A stretch of DNA of 64,000 bases. It comes from Allomuricauda sp. (GTDB lineage: Bacteria; Bacteroidota; Bacteroidia; Flavobacteriales; Flavobacteriaceae). The DNA is taken from the NCBI RefSeq assembly GCF_002699205.1, contig NZ_PABT01000014.1:372001-436000 (forward strand), read 5' to 3'. The position numbers were made by a program, and so were the translations under genes. Shown here one piece after another: positions 1 through 7,472 of the stretch (the first letter of the stretch is position 1; each line of letters opens with the position of its first letter). The notes beneath the pieces are model-generated. The model was given only the letters and a program-made list of their open reading frames with translations, searched no databases and was not told the origin of the DNA.

Positions 1-1
1 T

Positions 2-529
2 GGTGAGGATGCCAACACGTTTTTCAAAGATGGAGGTTACTATACCAATGCCACAGCGCCATTAATTCTAATCACTTATGCCGAAGCAATGTTTATCAAG
101 GCAGAAGCGGCTTTCTTGGCAAATGGGGGAAATGAAACCAGTGTAGGGTCGAATTCGGTAGCCTATGAGGCATATATGGAAGGAATTGCGGCAAGTATGG
201 AGAAATTGGGTGCTGATGGAACAGATTACATGACAGATACTGCTGTGGATGTTGGGGAAAGTAACCTCATGTTGCACCATATTATGAAAGAGAAGTATAT
301 AGCCAATTATTTTAATGTTGAAACCTATAATGATTTTAGGCGTTATAATTTTTCAGACAATGTATTTATGGGTCTTGAGTTGAGATTGGAAGGAGAGGAC
401 GAAGATTCGGAATATACAGGGCAATGGTATAGAAGAGCGATTTATCCGGATTCTGAACAAAATTCCAATGAAGATGTTGTCAACGCCAATTGGCAGGAAC
501 CAACTGTGGATGTTTGGTGGGCACAGTAA
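2..529 (+). CDS. SusD/RagB-like outer-membrane lipoprotein, C-terminal part
   Basis: Partial gene: the frame is open from base 2 and its start lies before the window; the stop is at 527-529. The visible 175 residues contain LITYAEAMFIKAEAAF, the helical signature by which SusD/RagB proteins are recognised near the C-terminal third, and end with a Trp-rich tail (VDVWWAQ). SusD proteins are surface lipoproteins that cap a SusC TonB-dependent channel and hand substrate to it. The SusC partner should lie upstream, outside the window. A strong terminator follows at once, so this is the last gene of its operon. Substrate cannot be inferred. Confidence 0.85.
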   Translation, partial: GEDANTFFKDGGYYTNATAPLILITYAEAMFIKAEAAFLANGGNETSVGSNSVAYEAYMEGIAASMEKLGADGTDYMTDTAVDVGESNLMLHHIMKEKYIANYFNVETYNDFRRYNFSDNVFMGLELRLEGEDEDSEYTGQWYRRAIYPDSEQNSNEDVVNANWQEPTVDVWWAQ

Positions 530-545
530 ATAAGAGAGTGTGAAA

Positions 546-573
546 AGGGACTAATATTAGTCCCTTTTTTTTT
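546..573 (+). terminator. Rho-independent terminator after SusD-like gene
   Basis: Perfect inverted repeat AGGGACTAAT / ATTAGTCCCT (546-565) followed by a run of nine T. It lies 17 bases after the SusD stop and ends just before the tRNA-Asn promoter. Confidence 0.85.
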
Positions 574-603
574 AAAATAGTTTTTTCATTTTCCGAAAAA
601 AAC

Positions 604-611
604 TATATTTG
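604..611 (+). promoter_or_regulatory. -7 promoter element of tRNA-Asn
   Basis: TATATTTG matches the Bacteroidota -7 consensus TANNTTTG and lies 21 bases before the tRNA 5' end. Confidence 0.6.
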
Positions 612-632
612 CACCCGCTTAAGGTGAAAAAT

Positions 633-706
633 TCCTCCTTAGCTCAGTTGGTTAGAGCATCTGACTGTTAATCAGAGGGTCCTTGGTTCGAGCCCAAGAG
701 GGGGAG
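633..706 (+). tRNA. tRNA-Asn (anticodon GTT)
   Basis: A complete cloverleaf can be drawn. Acceptor arms TCCTCCT (633-639) and AGGGGGA (699-705) pair with one G-U; the D-loop is TCAGTTGGTTA; the anticodon stem TCTGA/TCAGA encloses CTGTTAA with anticodon GTT; the T-arm is CTTGG-TTCGAGC-CCAAG; the discriminator is G706. The CCA end is not encoded in full. The 3' half is the integration site of the genomic island and is repeated at 14044-14089. Confidence 0.97.
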
Positions 707-710
707 CAGA
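665..710 (+). repeat. attL, overlapping 3' half of tRNA-Asn
   Basis: Left copy of the 46-bp direct repeat, running from the anticodon loop through the T-arm to four bases past the discriminator. The first 37 bases (665-701) match 14044-14080 exactly; after one mismatch eight more bases match. Confidence 0.9.
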
Positions 711-716
711 CACAGC

Positions 717-753
717 AAGGCTTCAGAGAAATTCAAACTCTGGAGCCTTTTTC
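717..753 (+). terminator. Terminator just inside attL
   Basis: Hairpin AAGGCTTCAGAG (717-728) / CTCTGGAGCCTT (738-749) with one mismatch near the middle, followed by T residues. It is brought by the island and would terminate the integrated tRNA-Asn transcript. Confidence 0.7.
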
Positions 754-754
754 A

Positions 755-774
755 TTTGCACGCAATTTGCACGC
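755..774 (+). repeat. Double TTTGCACGC site, left end (candidate integrase arm site)
   Basis: TTTGCACGC occurs twice in tandem with an 11-base period. The identical 20-bp sequence in the same orientation is at 13917-13936 beside the integrase start. A diverged third copy (TTTTGCACGTGG) is near 873. Paired short repeats inside both att sites are the usual pattern of arm-type binding sites of tyrosine integrases; the assignment is inference. Confidence 0.55.
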
Positions 775-1007
775 GGATTGAAAAAAATAAAGTTTGGCCC
801 CAAACTTTAACATTTAAGGCCAAAATTTTCCAGAATAATTTGTGTCTTGTCCCAAATTCTTACCCTTAAACTTTTGCACGTGGATCCTGTTCTAATTTTA
901 TAGCGTTCGGAAAGAAAAGCGTAAAGTAAAATTGGAATAGGGTGTAACCTACTTTAATAATTCTTTACTTGTAGGCTTAATTTGCTTTTAGAGGAGGGAA
1001 ATAGTTT

Positions 1008-1232
1008 TTAAAAAGTCAAAATACTAGCCCATTTTAAAACATACATAATAAATACTGTTGCAGCAGAACTAACAAATATTGAGCTTTGCCAAAAATAAAG
1101 TTTGTTACCATATACCCTTAACCACTTTTTGCCAAATGCTTTTCTCACATAGCCATTCATGCTTTTATAGTAAAGAAAATTAATTGCAATAAAAATCAAT
1201 AATGCTATTGTTATAATCCAGGAGCTTTCCAT
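1008..1232 (-). CDS. Small two-helix membrane protein, unknown
   Basis: The 74-residue reading starts at ATG 1232; a TTG eight codons upstream is also possible. Two hydrophobic segments are visible: about residues 5-22 (IITIALLIFIAINFLYY) and 50-68 (FVSSAATVFIMYVL), separated by a basic loop with KAFGKKWLRVYG. I do not recognise a family. It is a single gene between the left end of the island and the S41 peptidase, on the same strand as most of the cargo. It could be an island-specific small membrane protein or a remnant. Confidence 0.45.
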   Translation of the reverse strand: MESSWIITIALLIFIAINFLYYKSMNGYVRKAFGKKWLRVYGNKLYFWQSSIFVSSAATVFIMYVLKWASILTF

Positions 1233-1384
1233 AAGTCGAATCTTAATTATGTTCAATTATTACATTTAGTGTGCTGTTTGGTTATGTCAGAGCACTATCC
1301 TGCACAAAAACAATAAACCTCTATGAATGAGTCTAAAATTCTAATTATCAGCAAATTTTTCTGTCAGTAGATTTCTGAAATCTG

Positions 1385-2800
1385 TTATGCCTTAATCAAT
1401 TTAAAAACCGTTTCAATCGCATCGTCTCCGTTTTTCAATTTAGTTTCAATATCTTGAATAAACAAATTTTCTTCTACTGGATAGTTTATTTCTATATCGG
1501 GTGAAACACCAATTCCTTCATAACAATTACCTTCATTATCTTCATAAATTTCATTTGATAAATACAAATCCCACCCATTTGGTAATTTTTTTTCAAGGAC
1601 ATCGGAGAAAATCCCCTTAGTATTTGACCCTATCCGTTGGATGTTTTTTATAGACATTGAACTCAGTACAAGTATTTCGGGTGCACTCGATGTTTGATGG
1701 CTGGTTAATAGAAACACTGGTTTTTGGTATGTATTATTTGAAGGTTTAATTGTGAAAAATTGTTTCTCTGTAAAGGCATCATATTTTTTTGCTTTTTTAC
1801 TGAACACCGTTGTTTCTTCCTCGATAAAATGTCTCAAAACTTCCAATGCAACAAAATCGTATCCTCCCGTATTAAACCTTAAATCTAGAATCATGGCATC
1901 TGTGTCCTTAAACTTTTGAATTATAGAATCCAAAAATTGACTAATTCCCTTGACCTCATCTTCTTGATAATTTGGATTTGAGCCAGATTCTTTTAAATAG
2001 GCAAACAGATAATCATATCCCGACAAGCTGTCCGAAACCTTATAATCACCAAAAAAAATCATGTTGTTCAATTGAACATAACCGACATTATTTCTTGTAA
2101 GTCCATAATTTATCAGTCTATGACCATTAAGACTTCTACCATATTTTACCGGTTCCTTTACATAAATATTTAAGATTCTCTCCCCCAAGTCAGCCATTGA
2201 TGGATGTTCTGAACCCGAATCTTCAACCTGTACATCCAACGTATCTTGATTATCTTCCATAATATCTTCAGATGCAATGACAGCTGTATGCTCATCACCG
2301 AGTTGTTCTATTATTTTACGAAAAACTTTAAATAAATCCTTGTCATTGGTATAGTTCTCATTTTTGAAACTATCATATACTTCTTGCCAGTTGGTTTTTC
2401 TTCGTTCAAAAAATGGATAATTATCATTTAACGTATGCCAAAAGACATCAAAGTTTAATTTCGGCTTTTTTAATCGTATAGAATCGCTTATTAATTTTTG
2501 TTTCGGAAGTTCTTTGATTCTGTGTAAGTGATACTCAGTTATACCAAGTTTTAGATTTAAAGAATTCGGATTGATCAGTTCAAATTTTCCAAGTTGTTTA
2601 ATATTGTTTCTTGGGGTTTTATAATTAAGGAGACAAGAAATTTTTGTTACATCATAGGTGCTTACTTCTCTATCCGAAATCTCGATTATTTTCCCATAAC
2701 CATCCATTTCCCAAATCCCATTGAGTGATTGTCCGTCTATTTGGGTGAATGCCAAATGAAAATTTAATAACAGACCTGTTAAACAAAGTACTATCTTCAT
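1385..2800 (-). CDS. Secreted S41-family (tail-specific-protease-like) peptidase
   Basis: The 471-residue protein starts at ATG 2800, which gives a clean signal peptide (MKIVLCLTGLLLNFHLAFTQ); a TTG six codons upstream is less likely. The N-terminal about 90 residues resemble a small beta domain. The C-terminal half has S41 hallmarks: ILDLRFNTGG (substrate strand), TSHQTSSAPE with the presumed nucleophile Ser, and GSNTKG with the presumed Lys. No PDZ domain is obvious, which is common for the Bacteroidota S41 lipoprotein/exoprotein group. It probably acts in the periplasm or outside the cell. It sits alone, not in an obvious operon; substrate is unknown. Confidence 0.8.
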   Translation of the reverse strand: MKIVLCLTGLLLNFHLAFTQIDGQSLNGIWEMDGYGKIIEISDREVSTYDVTKISCLLNYKTPRNNIKQLGKFELINPNSLNLKLGITEYHLHRIKELPKQKLISDSIRLKKPKLNFDVFWHTLNDNYPFFERRKTNWQEVYDSFKNENYTNDKDLFKVFRKIIEQLGDEHTAVIASEDIMEDNQDTLDVQVEDSGSEHPSMADLGERILNIYVKEPVKYGRSLNGHRLINYGLTRNNVGYVQLNNMIFFGDYKVSDSLSGYDYLFAYLKESGSNPNYQEDEVKGISQFLDSIIQKFKDTDAMILDLRFNTGGYDFVALEVLRHFIEEETTVFSKKAKKYDAFTEKQFFTIKPSNNTYQKPVFLLTSHQTSSAPEILVLSSMSIKNIQRIGSNTKGIFSDVLEKKLPNGWDLYLSNEIYEDNEGNCYEGIGVSPDIEINYPVEENLFIQDIETKLKNGDDAIETVFKLIKA

Positions 2801-2879
2801 TTCTGAATTATTTTTCAATCCAAATGCTTCTAAACGTCACACAAACTATAAGCATTTCTTGGCTTGGCTTCTCTCCGCT

Positions 2880-3030
2880 TCAAACCAAAATCTGAAGCAT
2901 AAAAACCCTTCTTCTAATTTTGGCCCTTATTCCTCTTTGTGCATTGTTATCAGCTTCAAGTTTTAAGGCTATTAATTCCTCAATTTCCTTGGCTTCTTCT
3001 GATGTAAAAACGTGACCTGCCTTTCATCAT
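2880..3030 (-). pseudogene. Frameshifted short gene remnant
   Basis: Between the S41 and DUF4917 genes the minus strand reads about 46 sense codons (AGHVFTSEEAKEIEELIALK and on to IRAKIRRRVFMLQILV) with protein-like composition but no start. A double ATG at 3030/3027 is one base out of frame, at an AAAGG run, so a single-base indel would restore a short protein beginning MMKAGHVF. The stop is at 2880-2882. No family is recognised. Confidence 0.35.
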
Positions 3031-3041
3031 TTCAGCAAAAG

Positions 3042-4115
3042 TTAGCTCCAAATATTTGCTGTTCCAGCATTATATACATTCACTTTACATAGAAATTTGT
3101 GCTCAATACTTTTAATGTGTTCTAAACCACCTTCAGAATACACTCCTATATAAACACTAAATAACTTTTCGCCTGATTGAGCCCCTCGTTTTGCTGCTTT
3201 ATTTATTGCATCAATAATATGTTCATCATATTCCCCAAAACCGAATCCGAAAGTGATAAGTGAACCAGTTATCTTACATAAATTTTCATAGCAAAATGTC
3301 AAGTATCTGTTGTGATAAATATGCTTTAACTTTTCCTCGCCATCACCAGCTGTCACAAAGATTGGATAATCCTTTTTATCCATTCGCTCCTTAATATTGG
3401 TAAGTAGGTATTTACGATTTTTATAAACCTCTTTTTCTATTTCAGTTCCAGTATCAAAAATGGGTAAAGTCCCATGGACATGAAATACACTCTGCTCATC
3501 TTTATATTTACCCCAATACAAATCATCGTATTCAGGGTCATCTCCCGTTTTATGATAGCCAGGATTTAATAATTCCATACCAAATCCATCATTTGCTGTT
3601 TTTGATTCATTGCGCATTAACACCCAATACAATAACAAATCATAATTTGTAGAGAATACTTTTTCTCCATTATCTAGATATGCACTAAGAAAATTAAAAC
3701 AGGATTTACTCTTTTCTTCCGGCATTTCAAATACATGTTCTGGATGTAAAGAGCTTACGGCATCTATTAAGCTTTTTTGAAGAAGCTCATTAGCAGCTTG
3801 CAATTGCTTTACCAATTTGTCATTTCCTCCAAGAGCAATAGCGATTTCTATAAAATTATCAAGTTGACGCATGATTTGCTCAAAGTTTTTAGTGTTTATC
3901 GCTTCAAACAACTTTGAAAGTACTGGGTCCTTCAATTTTTCAATAAAATCATATAATGCGTTATAGGAGAAAATATTTTTATCATAGGCCATGCTAAAAC
4001 CATTCCCCATCAATAGATGTTTTGAACGTCTTTTTGTCTTTAAATCCTTAAGCACTTCATCATAAGTCCTTAACTGTTTAAACTCCAAATCTTGTATTAC
4101 ACTTTTTTTTGACAT
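3042..4115 (-). CDS. DUF4917 family protein (SIR2-like fold)
   Basis: A 357-residue cytosolic protein with the DUF4917 pattern: LLMGNGFSMAYD near residues 34-45 (glycine-rich nucleotide-binding-like loop), FSTNYDLLLYWV near 152-163, FHVHGTLPIF near 210-219 and ITFGFGFGEYDEHII near 286-300. These four motifs correspond in order to the GAG/GxGxS, TxNYD, HGxx and GxSxxD elements of SIR2-like domains that bind NAD or related nucleotides. Proteins of this type are frequent in defence islands, often as NAD-consuming effectors; that role is inference here. It is a single gene with a 684-bp noncoding region upstream, next to the HEPN-headed operon on the same strand of the island. Confidence 0.75.
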   Translation of the reverse strand: MSKKSVIQDLEFKQLRTYDEVLKDLKTKRRSKHLLMGNGFSMAYDKNIFSYNALYDFIEKLKDPVLSKLFEAINTKNFEQIMRQLDNFIEIAIALGGNDKLVKQLQAANELLQKSLIDAVSSLHPEHVFEMPEEKSKSCFNFLSAYLDNGEKVFSTNYDLLLYWVLMRNESKTANDGFGMELLNPGYHKTGDDPEYDDLYWGKYKDEQSVFHVHGTLPIFDTGTEIEKEVYKNRKYLLTNIKERMDKKDYPIFVTAGDGEEKLKHIYHNRYLTFCYENLCKITGSLITFGFGFGEYDEHIIDAINKAAKRGAQSGEKLFSVYIGVYSEGGLEHIKSIEHKFLCKVNVYNAGTANIWS

Positions 4116-4799
4116 ACTAACATTGATTAGCCAAGCCCAAAATTAAATTTTAGAAAAGTATAGTTTTTACTTGGTTTACCGTAAATATGGGGGGATTGTG
4201 TTAAATGTAAGAATTTTCGATAAACTGGAAAATGTAGGGTTCTGTAAATAGGTTAAATAATTTAATTCTAATTGTTGGAATGCTTTCGTTTTTGTTTTGC
4301 TTCGCAAAAGAAAAATGTAAAGCAAGAGGATAGCGCGCAAGCGCGGCGCTATTGATTCATTTTCCTTCGGAAAAGCCCAATTTTAGTGAGATTTTTGAAA
4401 ATACTGAACAATGGCATTTATTGCATTTTTTACTAAAAAAGGCCTTCAGCCCAGTAAAATCAATGGATTTTTGACTAAAAAACGGTTTTTTGGAGTCTAG
4501 TGTAAGTGTGTAATAGACCTATTTTTAGGTGTAATTTATTTTAACACCCAATCTCCCGTTTTTGATGAAAAAATGCTCTCAGCCCAATAAAATCAACGAA
4601 TTTTTGGTGAAAAAATGGTAGATTGATGTGAGGACTGGGTGTGAATTTCTAATCATTCCTTCGGCCTTATGATATTTTTGGATTCAACCCATTTTTAACG
4701 GAAAAACACGCTCAGCCCAGTAAAATCAATTAATTTTTAACGGAAAAATCTGAAATTGAGAACTTAACTTAGGTAAAAGGGGCTTTTATCATTCTTGAA
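4116..4799. other. 684-bp noncoding region with 133-bp repeat
   Basis: No credible gene on either strand. It contains the promoter of the DUF4917 gene at its left, a GC-rich dyad near 4335-4350 (GCGCGC-AA-GCGCGGCGC) and the three-unit repeat at 4426-4748. Confidence 0.6.
4426..4748 (+). repeat. Three-unit noncoding repeat with exact 133-bp period
   Basis: Conserved 57-bp cores lie at 4426-4482, 4559-4615 and 4692-4748, starting exactly 133 bases apart. Each core is 15 + 27 + 15 bases: a 27-base middle containing CTCAGCCCARTAAAATCAA (TTCAGCCC in unit 1) flanked on both sides by a 15-mer of form TTTTT-N4/5-AAAAA. The two flanks of one unit resemble each other more than those of other units (TTTTTAACGGAAAAA twice in unit 3; ACT in both flanks of unit 1; TG before the A run in both flanks of unit 2). 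The 76-base linkers are only weakly similar. The period is not a multiple of three and the frames are not open. Confidence 0.8.
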
Positions 4800-5147
4800 T
4801 CAAACCCCTTCTTTGGTTTTCCTTTCTTCCCTGTAGAATAGGTTCAAATGGTCCATCAAAGCCTCTTCACCGACCGGCATCAAACGGTTGGCGATGGTCA
4901 TTGCCTGATGGATGAATTCCTCTTCGTTCCTTTCCATTACATCATCCGAACCCAGTTCGGGATTTATTGCCCTCATGGAAAGATATATCAATGCGCGAAC
5001 GGTCAATAATAGATCGGCATGACCATCAAGATAAAAGAACGTTGGTTGAAACTTTTCCTTGAACCAAGGGTGTGGGACCAAGGTCGGGGAATGATCATTT
5101 GAGTGATGTCTCAAATCCTTTAGGAGCTTTTCTTCGTTTGGGTTCAT
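4800..5147 (-). CDS. Small protein with repeated island domain (copy 4)
   Basis: A 115-residue protein, last gene of a four-gene operon. Residues about 34-108 align with the other three products: a hydrophobic strand (FFYLDGHADLLL), a helix (RALIYLSMRAINP), a variable acidic loop, a helix (FIHQAMTIANRLMP) and a terminal amphipathic helix (EEALMDHLNLFYRE). It is the most diverged copy: the Cys in the first helix of the others is replaced by Ser and the LELV motif by TIAN. No known family is recognised. The start ATG at 5147 lies 30 bases after the preceding stop. Confidence 0.7.
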   Translation of the reverse strand: MNPNEEKLLKDLRHHSNDHSPTLVPHPWFKEKFQPTFFYLDGHADLLLTVRALIYLSMRAINPELGSDDVMERNEEEFIHQAMTIANRLMPVGEEALMDHLNLFYREERKTKEGV

Positions 5148-5177
5148 GGGGTGATGTATTTGAATTGATTTACGGGA

Positions 5178-5525
5178 TTACCTATATTTAAGTTTCGATA
5201 GCATTTCATCCAGTTTGTCCATATAGTACATTTGACTATCCGGAAGGATGCAAAGTACCAGTTCCAATACTTGGGTGATACTTTCCTCCTTTGATGCATT
5301 ATTGTTTTTAGGGGCCAACATGATCCCATCACCATCAAGAGCGAATACACAGAGCTGCAACAGGCTTCTGATCTGCATCAAAAGATGGTCGTTGTCCCTG
5401 ACCTCGAAGAACACATGGTTTCCCTTGAGATTAATGGACTTTTTGTTTCCCAGCAGCCCGGTAAGATTTTTTCTAAGGTTTTGTATATCCTTTAAAGTTT
5501 TGAGTTTGATCTTTTTGTTTTTCAT
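5178..5525 (-). CDS. Small protein with repeated island domain (copy 3)
   Basis: A 115-residue protein with a basic N-terminus (MKNKKIKLKTLKD) followed by the shared module: VFFEVRDNDHLLMQIRSLLQ, LCVFALDGDG, a loop with NNNASKEES, VLELVLCILPDSQ and MDKLDEMLSKL. The pattern L-x(2,3)-L-C-x(3)-D and VLEL-x(4)-LPD is shared with the 5555-5899 product and the C-terminus of the HEPN protein. No family is recognised. It lies 29 bases downstream of copy 2 in the operon. Confidence 0.75.
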   Translation of the reverse strand: MKNKKIKLKTLKDIQNLRKNLTGLLGNKKSINLKGNHVFFEVRDNDHLLMQIRSLLQLCVFALDGDGIMLAPKNNNASKEESITQVLELVLCILPDSQMYYMDKLDEMLSKLKYR

Positions 5526-5554
5526 TGCTTAGGGTTTTGGGTTGACAATCATGC

Positions 5555-5899
5555 TTATTCCTTCAAAAGGAGTTTTTCTATTCGGTCGTAGCTATCCAAC
5601 TGGTCATCGGGAAGAATATCAATGACCAACTCCAGGATGGTGATCACTGCATCATCTTTGGATAGAAAGGGAAGTCTTGGGGAGTCCAGTTCGTTTTCAT
5701 TGTCAATGGTGGACATGCATAGTCTCAGTAGGCATGAGATGACATAACGCAGTTCAGAATTGTTTTCCACCTTGAACACTACTTCTTGGACTTGTGGTTC
5801 GTCCTTGCCATGATACCTTCGCTTTCTAGGGTTCAACAAACCAATCACTTTGTCCAATAGTTCTTTTTCGTTGATTTGGCTTTCCTCGTTATTTTCCAT
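5555..5899 (-). CDS. Small protein with repeated island domain (copy 2)
   Basis: I place the start at ATG 5899 (MENNEESQINEKELL), ten bases after the HEPN gene stop, rather than at an upstream ATG that would overlap that gene by 89 bases. The 114 residues consist of an acidic N-terminal helix, a basic segment (LLNPRKRRYHGKDEP) and the shared module: VFKVENNSELRYVISCLL, RLCMSTIDNENEL, a loop, TILELVIDILPDDQ and YDRIEKLLLKE. Family unknown. Confidence 0.75.
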   Translation of the reverse strand: MENNEESQINEKELLDKVIGLLNPRKRRYHGKDEPQVQEVVFKVENNSELRYVISCLLRLCMSTIDNENELDSPRLPFLSKDDAVITILELVIDILPDDQLDSYDRIEKLLLKE

Positions 5900-5909
5900 G
5901 GCTTTCTTG

Positions 5910-7127
5910 TTAGGTTGTGGTTTCTTTATCGGAAAGCATGAGTTCCCGCATTTCATCCAGATAGTTGCCCTCTTCCAAGGGTATGAGGTTCTTTGCAAAC
6001 TCCAGCACGGTCTTTACATCCTCCTTGATGTTTTTAATGTCCAAAGTCATATCACACTGCTCGTCCAAGGCCAGGATACATACATTAAGGGTCGATTTTA
6101 AGGTATAGAAAAGGGAAAAGTGACTGTGTATATAGACATGGTTGAGATAATAACCTTTTTTGGTCCTTCGATTTGCAGGTCTCATCATTTCAAAGTTTTC
6201 CCTGCTCAATTGCCTGATCGTGTCCAATAGGTTGGCCCCTTCTACATTTTGTTGTTCAACGGAAGTCTTTTTTCCACTTGTATTATGAGTTTGTAAAAGT
6301 TCAAGTTCCTTTTCGAACAATTTCTTGATCTCATCCAAAAAGCATTCGAGCTTATGTTCCAAAATGTCCAACTGACCCCTTTCAATATGGAAGGAGTTTT
6401 CATACCTTGAACTGGAATAGGCCCTATCCAATAGTTCCAACAACTCCATTTCCGTGTTGTCCTCCAGATTGAACATTCCCTTTGTTCGGAAAATGTTCCT
6501 TTCCAAGAACTTTTGATGGACCTCTATCTTATGGCAGATTTTGACTTTTCCGCAGAGAAAGCCTTCCAAGACCCGGTATCCCAATTCAAAGCCTTGATGG
6601 GCCATAAAGGCAGCTTGGGAAAGGTTGCCCTCGGACTTGAAGTATTTGAACCCCTTTTGAAAGGCAAAACTGCCTTCCAAGGAGGTTCGAAAGTCTTCCT
6701 CAATGTTTTTCTGGACTGTCTCATTGGTTAGGTCTTCATGTTGGTTCCAAGGAAAGCCAATTTCCCGATTTCCAAATATGAGATGTTCGGTCCGACAATA
6801 GTTGATGAAAAATAGGTTTCCATTAGCCAGTTCCGTTTTGGCGTAATCATTGGAAAAGAGATTGTGGAAATGATCTTGATGGTCAAAAAACAACCCTTGG
6901 ACAATGGGAAGAAACTTGTTGTTGATGTCATTTTTGGGCGCATCGATGATGATGTTCCACCTGAATTTAAAGGTGTTCTTTTTTTCATGGCCCTTGTTCA
7001 GATAGACCTGTACAACGTTCGGAATTACTTTGATGATATCCGATAAAAGCCCCTGTATCTGGGGGGCGAGCTGTTTCTTTCTATGTGTTAAGGAATCCAT
7101 ATGTCGAAGGTTTAAGGTGAATTTCAT
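5910..7127 (-). CDS. HEPN-domain protein with C-terminal copy of the island domain
   Basis: 405 residues in three parts. Residues 1-130 look like a degenerate nucleotidyltransferase-type domain. Residues 155-275 are a HEPN domain: helices around AAFMAHQGFELGYRVLEGFL and the R241-x5-H247 motif (RYENSFH) fitting the R-x(4-6)-H ribonuclease signature. A basic linker (SGKKTS, RRTKKGYY) leads to residues 325-398, which align with the three downstream small proteins (FSLFYTLKSTLNVCILALDE, VLEFAKNLIP, YLDEMRELM). HEPN proteins act as RNases in toxin-antitoxin and abortive defence systems; whether this one is active is not known. It heads the operon and is divergent from an HTH gene. Confidence 0.75.
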   Translation of the reverse strand: MKFTLNLRHMDSLTHRKKQLAPQIQGLLSDIIKVIPNVVQVYLNKGHEKKNTFKFRWNIIIDAPKNDINNKFLPIVQGLFFDHQDHFHNLFSNDYAKTELANGNLFFINYCRTEHLIFGNREIGFPWNQHEDLTNETVQKNIEEDFRTSLEGSFAFQKGFKYFKSEGNLSQAAFMAHQGFELGYRVLEGFLCGKVKICHKIEVHQKFLERNIFRTKGMFNLEDNTEMELLELLDRAYSSSRYENSFHIERGQLDILEHKLECFLDEIKKLFEKELELLQTHNTSGKKTSVEQQNVEGANLLDTIRQLSRENFEMMRPANRRTKKGYYLNHVYIHSHFSLFYTLKSTLNVCILALDEQCDMTLDIKNIKEDVKTVLEFAKNLIPLEEGNYLDEMRELMLSDKETTT

Positions 7128-7142
7128 TCCATTCGTGTAGAA

Positions 7143-7187
7143 TTTCTATACCAATGTATAAAATAAATACTCATTTTCTATACCAAT
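7143..7187. promoter_or_regulatory. Two 13-bp direct repeats between HEPN operon and HTH gene
   Basis: TTTCTATACCAAT occurs at 7143-7155 and 7175-7187, 32 bases (three helical turns) apart, in the divergent promoter region; each is followed closely by ATAAAAT (after GT and TGG). A related sequence (TATATAGGTGTATC) follows at about 7201. They are good candidates for the operators of the divergent HTH protein. Confidence 0.5.
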
Positions 7188-7256
7188 TGGATAAAATTTT
7201 ATATAGGTGTATCTAAAATCTATCTTTATGTATCAAAATTTTACATTCACTCTATA

Positions 7257-7472
7257 ATGACAGATCTAGGATTGTATTTGGCCAAAAAGTCCATCAACAA
7301 AGCGGAAGTTGCGAGAAGGACCGGTATAAGTAAATCAAGGATAAGTCAATTGAGTTCCAACCCTACTACCAAACTAAGGGCGGAGGAACTCTACCTTATT
7401 TCATTGGCCATTGCTATTGACCCCTGTGAAGTAATGAAGGAATTATATGGAAAAGTGAAGCTTCCTAATTGA
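7257..7472 (+). CDS. Small HTH (XRE-like) DNA-binding protein
   Basis: 71 residues that are almost entirely one helix-turn-helix domain: LGLYLAKKSINKAEVARRTG (helices 1-2) and ISKSRISQLSSNPTTKLRAEELYLISLAI (recognition helix and following helices). The size and fold fit minimal Cro/CI-type repressors. It is divergent from the HEPN operon across 129 bases with two direct repeats, the usual arrangement of a local regulator. It ends just before an interspersed repeat. Confidence 0.8.
   Translation: MTDLGLYLAKKSINKAEVARRTGISKSRISQLSSNPTTKLRAEELYLISLAIAIDPCEVMKELYGKVKLPN

Noticed and set aside
4426..4748. Possible small CRISPR array
   Set aside because: The units are 57 bases with 76-base linkers that are weakly alike, only three units exist, and no cas gene is in the window.
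5248..5532. 94-residue plus-strand reading frame
   Set aside because: Antisense to the third copy of the island domain, which aligns with its paralogues.
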